NCBI GenBank assembly: GCA_036566745.1
Contig: DATCVR010000008.1
Location: 1 to 8,545, forward strand
Source of the DNA: DATCVR01 sp036566745
GTDB taxonomy: Bacteria > Actinomycetota > Actinomycetes > Jiangellales > Jiangellaceae
Length of the DNA: 8,545 nt
Direction of reading: 5' to 3'
The position numbers and the translations under genes are program-made. Of this stretch, positions 1-6,275 are shown in pieces; position 1 is the stretch's first letter, and the number at the start of each line of letters is the position of its first letter. The notes beneath the pieces are model-generated. The model did not search any database. It had not been told where the DNA came from and saw nothing but the letters and a program-made list of their open reading frames with translations.

Positions 1-384
1 CACCCGGGCCAGCGGGCCGACCGGGGGCATGGTCAATCCGACCGCGGCGGCGATCACGACCATGACAGGCGCGGGCGCACCGGCACCCGCCGAGACGGTC
101 AGCGCCAGCAGGGCCGCGGCGGCCGCCAGTGCCTGCACGAGAACGACCGGCCGCTGGCCCCATCGGTCCGCGAACGCCCCCGCGACCGGCGCACCGAGGG
201 CGTTGGCCACCGCAAGGGCGCCCACCGCGAGTCCGCCGATGCCGTACCTACCGGTGGCCGAGGTGACGAGGAGGACCGTGCCGAGCTGGCTCATGGCCAA
301 CGGCAGGCGGCCGAGGAAGGCGACGACGACGTAGCCGGGCCCGGACAGGCCGAGCAGGCGTCGATACGAGGTGAAGGGGGACAC
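1..384 (-). CDS. MFS transporter, N-terminal part (runs off left edge)
   Basis: Reading the minus strand from a GTG at 384 gives 128 open codons to the window edge with no stop. The product is hydrophobic. A first membrane segment covers about residues 17-40 and a second about 48-70. The loop after it, G69-A-F-A-D-R-W-G-Q-R-P78, matches the major facilitator motif A (GxxxDRxGRR) between TM2 and TM3. Further membrane segments follow at about 79-97 and 106-120, ending in a PPVGPLAR stretch typical of TM4 in drug-efflux-like MFS proteins. The GTG is chosen because GGAG lies six bases upstream; upstream in-frame GTG/TTG codons exist but lack as good a site. This is a proton-driven transporter of the cytoplasmic membrane by family; the substrate cannot be told. 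The gene is divergent from the HD hydrolase gene. Confidence 0.85.
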   Translation of the reverse strand, partial: MSPFTSYRRLLGLSGPGYVVVAFLGRLPLAMSQLGTVLLVTSATGRYGIGGLAVGALAVANALGAPVAGAFADRWGQRPVVLVQALAAAAALLALTVSAGAGAPAPVMVVIAAAVGLTMPPVGPLARV

Positions 385-458
385 AGAGAGCTCCGGCGTA
401 GGCAACAGCGGCGCGTCTCCCCACCACACAGACGCGCACGGAACCCTGTGCGCCGCCC

Positions 459-464
459 AGTATA
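459..464 (-). promoter_or_regulatory. Candidate -10 box (TATACT) for the MFS gene
   Basis: In the 99-base divergent spacer between the MFS and HD genes, the minus strand reads TATACT, five of six matches to TATAAT. It lies about 75 bases ahead of the MFS GTG. The core GTATAC (460-465) is self-complementary, so it could also serve the plus strand, where the hexamer reads TATACG. No convincing -35 is seen for either direction. The assignment rests on one hexamer in otherwise GC-rich DNA. Confidence 0.35.
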
Positions 465-483
465 CGGGGAGGAAGATGGGGGA

Positions 484-1110
484 ATGAAAGACCTGCTGCA
501 GCGATGGACCGATCTCGTCGGCAGGTCCGATCGAGCCGAGGCCGCCGGTGTCGGCCTCATCGAGCGCTGGTCGCAACCCCACCGGCATTACCACGGCCTC
601 GGCCACCTCCGGGCGGTCCTCGACGCCGTCGACCTCCTGGCCGCCGAGGCCCACGATCTCGACGCCGTCCGTCTGGCGGCGTGGTTTCACGACGCCGTGT
701 ACGAGGGGCATCCGGGCGCCGACGAACGGGCCAGCGCCGACCTCGCCCGCCAGGTACTCCTCGGGCTGGGCCGACCGGACGACGAGGTGGCCGACGTCGC
801 CCGGCTCGTCCTGCTGACGACGACCCACACGACCGCCCGCGGCGATGCTGACGGCGCCGTGTTGTGTGACGCCGACCTGGCGGTGCTCGGCGGCGACCCC
901 GATGGGTACGCGGCGTACGCCTCGGCCGTCCGGCTCGACTACGCCCACGTCCCCGACGAGGAGTTCCGGCAGGGGCGGATGGCCGTCCTCGAGCGGCTCC
1001 TCGACACTCGGCCGCTCTACCGCACCGCGCTCGCACGAGGCCGTTGGGAGGACTCGGCCCGGCGCAACCTCACGACCGAACTCACGCTGCTGCGCGCCTC
1101 GAATCCGTGA
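484..1110 (+). CDS. HD-superfamily metal-dependent phosphohydrolase (COG4339-like)
   Basis: This encodes a 208-residue protein resembling the predicted HD-superfamily metal-dependent hydrolases. Visible motifs in order are R34-H-Y-H37-G-L-G-H41 near the N-terminus, the name-giving H69-D70 in AAWFHDAVY, TTTHT with H115, and C128-D-A-D131-L. These His/Asp residues are the expected divalent-metal ligands of an HD fold. The length fits the family, which is about 200 residues. The ATG at 484 is preferred over the in-frame upstream start at 448 because GGGGAGGA lies ten bases before it and homology-like sequence begins only there. The natural substrate is unknown; nucleotide or phosphoester hydrolysis in the cytoplasm is the family expectation. 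Its stop is only nine bases from the convergent DUF4031 stop, and no strong terminator is seen between them. Confidence 0.85.
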   Translation: MKDLLQRWTDLVGRSDRAEAAGVGLIERWSQPHRHYHGLGHLRAVLDAVDLLAAEAHDLDAVRLAAWFHDAVYEGHPGADERASADLARQVLLGLGRPDDEVADVARLVLLTTTHTTARGDADGAVLCDADLAVLGGDPDGYAAYASAVRLDYAHVPDEEFRQGRMAVLERLLDTRPLYRTALARGRWEDSARRNLTTELTLLRASNP

Positions 1111-1119
1111 TCGTGCGAT

Positions 1120-1392
1120 TCAGCCGGCCGCCGGGCGCGGGCGCTTGCGACGACGTAGTCCGGCCGCCCTGAGGCGGACGACGATCTCGCGGCTGCTCGC
1201 CGGCGTGGCTCCCGCCGCGATCGCCTGGTCGTACATGGTGTCGGGGATGTCGTAGTGGTCACCGTCGAAGCCGCGCGCGGGCACGCCGAGCTCGGCGGCG
1301 AACGCATGCAGCTCGGCGAGGCTGTGGTCGGAGACGAGGTGCGACCACAGCCGTCCGTGGCCCGGCCACGTGGGCGGATCGACCAGGATCAC
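1120..1392 (-). CDS. DUF4031 domain protein, 90 aa
   Basis: A 90-residue protein starts at GTG 1392, read as V-I-L-V-D-P-P-T-W-P-G-H-G-R-L-W-S-H. It contains the features I associate with DUF4031: a D-P-x-W-P-x-H-G-R start, then S-H-L-V-S-D and E-L-H-A-F-A (residues about 17-33), then G-D-H-Y-D-I-P (about 44-50). A basic tail of Arg and Lys follows. The frame stays open far upstream, but that extension is only an Arg-rich shadow of the cutC-like gene. The GTG start overlaps the cutC-like stop in a GTGA (1389-1392), which implies translational coupling and a two-gene operon. The function of DUF4031 is not established, although the conserved His and Asp residues would suit a metal site. The Arg/Lys-rich tail may contact nucleic acid, which is speculation. 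Confidence 0.82.
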   Translation of the reverse strand: MILVDPPTWPGHGRLWSHLVSDHSLAELHAFAAELGVPARGFDGDHYDIPDTMYDQAIAAGATPASSREIVVRLRAAGLRRRKRPRPAAG

Positions 1393-2093
1393 AGCGCGGC
1401 GGCCACGGCGTCGTCCACCAGGGTGCGCCACGACCGGACGAGTTCGGTGTCGATGTAGGCCCTCCACGACCCACCGGGACGTACCCGGCTGCCCACGTGG
1501 AACTTCCGCACTCCGGCGCGGGCCAACCAGGGCACGTGGTCGGCCACCAGACCGCCACCCGCCATGATCAAATCGGCCGCCACCTGCGAGTTCGCCGCTC
1601 GGCTGCAGAGGTCGTCGAGCCCCGCGGCGACGCCTCGCGGCGACCCGGCGGTGAGCACGGAGTCGATTCCGGGCAGCTCGGGCAGCACGTTCCAGGCGCG
1701 ATCGTGATCGAGGGCGTGGTCGACAGCGCGATGGAACGTCCATGGCCGCCCACCCAGCTCGTCGACCAGGGCCACCGTCGCATCGACGTCGATCTCGACC
1801 GTGGGCCCGAGGAAGCCCAGGACGAACCCGTCGGCGCCGGCCTCGGCCAGCTGGTGGGCGGCACCCTGGAGGCGGGTGAGCTCGGAGCCGCTGGTGGAGA
1901 AGCCGTCGTTGGCACGAAGCATCACCCGCAGCGGGAGGTCGCACTCGCCCTTGAGCTCGCGGACGGTGTCGACGGCCGGGGTCAGCCCGTCGGCGTCCAT
2001 GTCGGCCACGACCTCGAGGCGGTCGGCACCGCCGTCGACCGCTCCGGCGGCGTCGCCTGGCCCGAGCGCGATGAGTTCGAGGATCGGACGCAC
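1389..2093 (-). CDS. cutC: CutC-family TIM-barrel protein lacking the usual cysteines
   Basis: This is a 234-residue protein with the CutC pattern throughout. It shows A23-D-R-L-E-V (canonical ADRVELC), G36-L-T-P39, V-M-L-R60 (canonical IRPR), G89-F-V-L-G, T119-F-H-R-A-V-D125, S145-V-L-T-A-G150, I176-M-A-G-G-G181 and F198-H-V-G. CutC was first linked to copper tolerance in Escherichia coli, but the copper role is disputed. Here the cysteine after ADRxE is Val, and the only two cysteines (C51, C163) are elsewhere, so copper binding by the classical residues is unlikely. GTG 2093 is the only start that keeps the first barrel strand; it has no clear Shine-Dalgarno. It is the first gene of an operon with the DUF4031 gene. 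A 13-base palindrome sits directly upstream. Confidence 0.88.
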   Translation of the reverse strand: MRPILELIALGPGDAAGAVDGGADRLEVVADMDADGLTPAVDTVRELKGECDLPLRVMLRANDGFSTSGSELTRLQGAAHQLAEAGADGFVLGFLGPTVEIDVDATVALVDELGGRPWTFHRAVDHALDHDRAWNVLPELPGIDSVLTAGSPRGVAAGLDDLCSRAANSQVAADLIMAGGGLVADHVPWLARAGVRKFHVGSRVRPGGSWRAYIDTELVRSWRTLVDDAVAAAL

Positions 2094-2095
2094 AG

Positions 2096-2108
2096 GGCAC
2101 AGTGTGCC
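2096..2108. promoter_or_regulatory. Palindrome GGCACA-G-TGTGCC next to cutC start
   Basis: A perfect inverted repeat of two six-base arms around one base lies two bases upstream of the cutC-like GTG, in the short spacer divergent from the CxxC protein gene. Its position at the 5' end of the transcript suits a repressor operator or a small hairpin in the leader. No regulator is identified, and a six-base arm can arise by chance. Confidence 0.3.
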
Positions 2109-2140
2109 AGGGTCGGCGTCCGTGGTGGCACCATCGTGGT

Positions 2141-2488
2141 GTGGTCGACGAGACGATGCTGAGTGCTCGCGCGTTGGTGCTGCGCGACCTGTGCGCCCGC
2201 GAGTTGGACTCCCCCGCCGCGGTGGACGTTCTTGAGGACGTCGTCGCGGAGCGTCGGTGGTGGGTGGAGGAGTGGCCGGACGGTGCGGCGTACGTCGCCG
2301 GTCAGATCGCCCAGGACGTGCAGGAGCGGTTGCTCGACGGCGGACTGGGGCGCTGGCCCCGATGCATCAGCTGCGACGGCGACACGCACGAACTTCGGAT
2401 CGAGCCCGAACTCGGGCACGATCCGCAATGGGTGTGCGAGGAGTCCGGGACGGCAGTGGCGCCCCTCGGCGCCCTCGGCGCGGCCTGA
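2141..2488 (+). CDS. Small conserved-looking protein with CxxC motif, unknown function
   Basis: This is a 115-residue soluble protein if started at GTG 2141, or 110 residues from the in-frame ATG at 2156. Neither start has a good Shine-Dalgarno. The N-terminal two thirds look helical and acidic, with a W40-W-V-E-E-W-P46 patch. The last third holds R71-W-P-R-C75-I-S-C78-D-G-D-T-H83, then L91-G-H-D-P-Q-W-V-C99. C75, C78, C99 and one of H83 or H93 could bind zinc as a short ribbon. I do not recognise the family by name. It is divergent from the cutC-like gene and convergent with the 57-residue protein, and a hairpin overlaps its stop codon. The motif-rich C-terminus and GC-biased codon use make it a credible gene. 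Confidence 0.7.
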   Translation: MVDETMLSARALVLRDLCARELDSPAAVDVLEDVVAERRWWVEEWPDGAAYVAGQIAQDVQERLLDGGLGRWPRCISCDGDTHELRIEPELGHDPQWVCEESGTAVAPLGALGAA

Positions 2489-2504
2489 GGGCCGCGAGGG
2501 CGCC
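2468..2504. terminator. Long hairpin over a stop codon between convergent genes
   Basis: The left arm GGCGCCCTCG (2468-2477) plus CGGCC (2481-2485) pairs perfectly with 2490-2504. The stem is 15 bp with a three-base bulge (2478-2480) and a TGAG loop. The loop contains the TGA stop of the CxxC protein gene. There is no T-run on either side, so it is not a textbook intrinsic terminator. Its place between convergent genes suggests bidirectional termination or mRNA end protection. Confidence 0.5.
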
Positions 2505-2516
2505 CTCGGTCGGCGA

Positions 2517-2690
2517 TCAGGCTGCGTGGACGGCGGCGTGGACGGGCGCCTGGGCGGCACTGACCGCCACGGCAGGCTCGGCCTCGGTGGTCGGCGCCAG
2601 AACCCAGCGCTGCTCGACTCGGACAGTGCCGCCGATGTCGGTGACTACCACCCACCGCGCGGTAAGGGTCTCTCGCTGTTCGTCGGACAC
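2517..2690 (-). CDS. 57-residue protein of unknown function
   Basis: A small gene runs from GTG 2690 to TGA 2517. The start is well supported: GAGAGGAGG lies five bases upstream, one of the strongest Shine-Dalgarno sites in the window. The protein begins MSDEQRETLTARWVVV, continues TDIGGTVRVEQRWVL to about residue 31, and ends in an Ala/Val/His-rich tail (P-V-H-A-A-V-H-A-A). The RWVVV and RWVL segments frame a probable beta hairpin with a G-G turn. There is no signal peptide, membrane segment or cysteine. I do not recognise the family. It lies downstream of the groEL terminator with its own upstream region, which holds PHO-box-like repeats, so it is probably transcribed separately. Confidence 0.6.
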   Translation of the reverse strand: MSDEQRETLTARWVVVTDIGGTVRVEQRWVLAPTTEAEPAVAVSAAQAPVHAAVHAA

Positions 2691-2748
2691 GACGGCCTCC
2701 TCTCAGAACCTCCACAGCCAGGCGCGATCTGCCCCACGGCCACTCGGT

Positions 2749-2770
2749 GTTCACCTTCTGTTCACCCAAC
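2749..2770. promoter_or_regulatory. PHO-box-like tandem direct repeats
   Basis: Two adjacent 11-base units each begin GTTCACC on the plus strand (2749-2755 and 2760-2766), separated by four bases. The 11-base period and the heptamer match the PhoP direct-repeat units described in Streptomyces. SARP/AfsR-type regulators also use 11-base-period heptamers. On the minus strand a TGGTATCGT extended -10 (TATCGT at 2772-2777) lies just upstream, so the repeats would fall around the start of transcription for the 57-residue gene, a position more typical of repression. The target and the direction are inference. Confidence 0.45.
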
Positions 2771-2823
2771 GATACCAGATGTCCACCTTCCACGATCACC
2801 GGCAGAACGGCCTCTGGACACAG

Positions 2824-2865
2824 AAAAGGCCCTTCGGCCGGGCTGTGACGCCCGGCCGAAGGGCC
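2824..2865 (-). terminator. Intrinsic terminator of groEL
   Basis: A perfect 16-bp stem (2828-2843 with 2850-2865) has a six-base TGTGAC loop. On the minus strand it is followed directly by TTTT and then CTGTG. It starts 72 bases past the groEL stop codon. GC-rich stem plus T-run is the classical form of rho-independent termination, and it makes groEL monocistronic. Confidence 0.9.
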
Positions 2866-2937
2866 GATTCGACGAACTCGTGAACTCCTGGTCTCAGCCG
2901 ATCAGGAATCCATCGTGCGACTCCGACGCTGCTCGCG

Positions 2938-4566
<1,629 letters not shown>

Positions 4567-4683
4567 GGGGTTCCTGGTCCTCCCATTTGCGGGTGGATGA
4601 CCCGGATCGACGCCCGCGACGGACGGCCTCGAGGACGCCCGGCTCCTGTCGCCGGGGCCCCGGGGCCTCGACGACCCGGATTC

Positions 4684-4710
4684 CTGTCACTCTCACCACG
4701 AGAGTGCTAA
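4684..4710. promoter_or_regulatory. CIRCE element, groEL-proximal copy
   Basis: On the minus strand it reads TTAGCACTC, nine bases, then GAGTGACAG. The left half is identical to the CIRCE consensus and the right half is degenerate in its last three bases (consensus GAGTGCTAA). The nine-base spacer is exact. HrcA binds this operator and releases it on heat or misfolding stress. It overlaps the predicted groEL transcription start. Confidence 0.8.
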
Positions 4711-4715
4711 TGACG

Positions 4716-4744
4716 TGTTTAGCACTCGCCCTGGGAGAGTGCAA
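4716..4744 (-). promoter_or_regulatory. Predicted groEL promoter
   Basis: The minus strand has TTGCAC (4744-4739) as -35, a 17-base spacer, and TAAACA (4721-4716) as a weak -10. Both lie inside or beside the distal CIRCE copy, as in other HrcA-controlled chaperonin genes. The implied leader is about 140 bases. Confidence 0.5.
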
Positions 4745-4745
4745 G
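4719..4745. promoter_or_regulatory. CIRCE element, groEL-distal copy
   Basis: On the plus strand it reads TTAGCACTC, nine bases, then GAGTGCAAG. One half-site is perfect, the other matches seven of nine bases, and the spacer is exact. It covers the predicted -35 of groEL. It lies eight bases from the proximal copy, with the two perfect half-sites facing each other. Confidence 0.88.
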
Positions 4746-4767
4746 CTGCCCACGGTCCGAGCCCCGG

Positions 4768-4773
4768 TAGGCT
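4768..4773 (+). promoter_or_regulatory. -10 box TAGGCT, probably for a leaderless mRNA
   Basis: TAGGCT fits the actinobacterial TANNNT -10. Eight bases separate it from GTG 4782, so transcription would begin at or next to the start codon. No clear -35 is seen; the expected place (about 4745-4750) abuts the distal CIRCE copy. Confidence 0.5.
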
Positions 4774-4781
4774 TGCCCCTC

Positions 4782-5246
4782 GTGAGCACATCACAGCCGG
4801 TCGCGCGCCTGTCGCGGTGGAGCACGGCATGGCGACTCGGAGTGGCGGCCGTCGGGCTCGTCGCGCTCCTGCACGGCACGCTTCGCGACTCCGACGACTA
4901 CTTCCCGTTCGGGTCCATGGCCCAGTACGCCACGGCCCACGACCTCGACGGGCAGACCCGCTCGACATACATCCTCGCCGACACCGAGAGCGGCCGGACC
5001 GGCGTGCGGGTGCCCCTCAACGCCACCGGCACCGGCATCGGCCGTGCCGAGGTCGAGGGCCAGCTGCCGCGGTTCGTCGACGATCCGTCGCTGATGCAGG
5101 TCATCGCCGACGCCTACCGTGCCATCCATCCCGGCCGCGACCAGTACACCCACATGTACCTCATGCGCGACACCTACCAGCTGCGCGACGGCTACGTCGT
5201 CGGCGAACCGCAGACCGACCAGCTCGCCGAATGGGAGGTTCGGTGA
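4782..5246 (+). CDS. Single-pass membrane protein, partner of the HTTM gene
   Basis: This is a 154-residue protein from GTG 4782. Basic residues (R9, R12, R18) precede a hydrophobic segment at about 19-32. The rest (about 33-154) is polar and probably extracytoplasmic. A D38-D-Y-F-P-F-G-S-M-A-Q-Y49 stretch just after the membrane looks strongly conserved; similar N/D-x-F-P-F-x-x-M-x-Q-x-A segments occur, to my recollection, in actinobacterial proteins encoded beside HTTM genes. The remainder contains a likely beta domain and D120-Q-Y-T-H-M-Y-L. There are no cysteines. The frame is open upstream to 4560, but that part runs through the groEL leader and is unlikely to be translated. Its stop overlaps the HTTM start by four bases, so the two are made together. 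The biochemical role is unknown. Confidence 0.8.
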   Translation: MSTSQPVARLSRWSTAWRLGVAAVGLVALLHGTLRDSDDYFPFGSMAQYATAHDLDGQTRSTYILADTESGRTGVRVPLNATGTGIGRAEVEGQLPRFVDDPSLMQVIADAYRAIHPGRDQYTHMYLMRDTYQLRDGYVVGEPQTDQLAEWEVR

Positions 5247-6190
5247 CCACCGACCAGCGCACCCCGCCCGGCGACGACGGTCCCGTGACGCCCGCGGCAC
5301 CGCACACGGCGAGTGGGCTCGCCACCGGCGTGCGACGGCGGGTGCTGGGTTGGTGGCTGCCGGCCATCCCCCTCGGCCGCGTCGCGATCCTGCGCACGGT
5401 GCTGTACCTGTTCGTGCTCTACGACATGTTCTTCCTGGTCAACGATGTCGTGCCCCACGGCTACGCGGCTGAGCTCTACCGGCCGCTGTGGATCGGGCGA
5501 GCGCTGCCACTGCCGGAGCCGTCCCCCGGGCTCGTCCAGACGCTGCAGATCGTGCTCGTCGTCGGCGCCCTGGTCGCCGCCACCGGGCGGCTCCCCCGGC
5601 TCGCCGGCTGGATCGTGGCCGTCTGCTACCTCGAGTGGCTGATCGTCGGCATGTCCTTCGGCAAGGTCGACCACGACCACCTCGCGCTGGTCGTCGCGCT
5701 GTGGGTACTGCCCACCATCGGCCGCGCCCGCTTCGGCGACACCACGACGAGCCACGCCGCGGGCTGGGCCTTCCGGTGCATCCAGATCGGCGTGGTGGCC
5801 ACCTACTTCGGCTCTGCGCTGGCCAAGTGGGTCCGCAACGGCCTGCCCTTCGCCTGGGCCAACGGCGCGGTGTTGACGTGGGCGTTCATCCGGCGCGGCT
5901 CCGACCTCGTCGCCTGGACCCTCGACTACCCGTGGCTGCTGCGTATCGGGCAGTGGGTCATGCTCATCGCCGAGTTCCTCTCCCCCCTGGTGCTCTTCGT
6001 GCGCGGCAGAGCACTGCTTCTGGGGGCCGCCTTCTTCCTGTGCTTCCACCTGGTCACGTTCGTGTCCCTGGGCATTCACTTCCTACCCACGGTGGTGTGC
6101 TGGCTGGCGTTCTTCCCGCTCGAACGGATCGCGCCCGCGCTGCGCGGCTTCCGGCTGCGGCTGCGGCTGCGCCGGTCGTCGTCACGCTGA
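5243..6190 (+). CDS. HTTM-family multi-pass membrane protein
   Basis: This is a 315-residue polytopic protein from GTG 5243, which overlaps the preceding stop as GTGA and has GGGAGG four bases upstream. The first 45 residues are cytoplasmic-looking and rich in Pro and Thr. Membrane segments lie at roughly 48-68, 98-114, 120-138, 146-160, 174-194, 235-253, 257-277 and 279-292, and a basic RLRLRLRR tail ends the chain. The layout, with G140-K-V-D-H-D-H146 before one helix and a S191-A-L-A-K195-W...W loop, fits the HTTM domain, the membrane region shared with vitamin K-dependent gamma-carboxylase. The lumenal carboxylase domain of that enzyme is absent, so no carboxylase activity is claimed. The coupled upstream protein may supply the soluble domain. 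Confidence 0.8.
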   Translation: MTTDQRTPPGDDGPVTPAAPHTASGLATGVRRRVLGWWLPAIPLGRVAILRTVLYLFVLYDMFFLVNDVVPHGYAAELYRPLWIGRALPLPEPSPGLVQTLQIVLVVGALVAATGRLPRLAGWIVAVCYLEWLIVGMSFGKVDHDHLALVVALWVLPTIGRARFGDTTTSHAAGWAFRCIQIGVVATYFGSALAKWVRNGLPFAWANGAVLTWAFIRRGSDLVAWTLDYPWLLRIGQWVMLIAEFLSPLVLFVRGRALLLGAAFFLCFHLVTFVSLGIHFLPTVVCWLAFFPLERIAPALRGFRLRLRLRRSSSR

Positions 6191-6217
6191 GGGCTGCTGC
6201 GGACTCCACGAGGCGTT

Positions 6218-6243
6218 CCCCTGCATCACCAGGCCTGCAGGGG
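6218..6243. terminator. Hairpin between convergent genes
   Basis: CCCCTGCA (6218-6225) pairs perfectly with TGCAGGGG (6236-6243) around a ten-base loop, 28 bases after the HTTM stop. A second small hairpin, GATCAC with GTGATC (6257-6262 and 6272-6277), reaches the oxidoreductase stop codon. Neither has a T-run. Together they fill the 85-base convergent spacer and may end transcription from both sides. Confidence 0.4.
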
Positions 6244-6275
6244 TGGTGGAGCAGGCGATCACCTGCTGAACGTGA

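Noticed and set aside
1101..1121. Possible hairpin GAATC...GATTC between the HD and DUF4031 genes
   Set aside because: Only five base pairs with an eleven-base loop and no T-run; too weak to call a terminator.
1393..2100. Extension of the DUF4031 frame upstream through the cutC-like gene
   Set aside because: The extension is an Arg/Pro-rich shadow. The DUF4031-like sequence begins exactly at the GTG overlapping the cutC-like stop.
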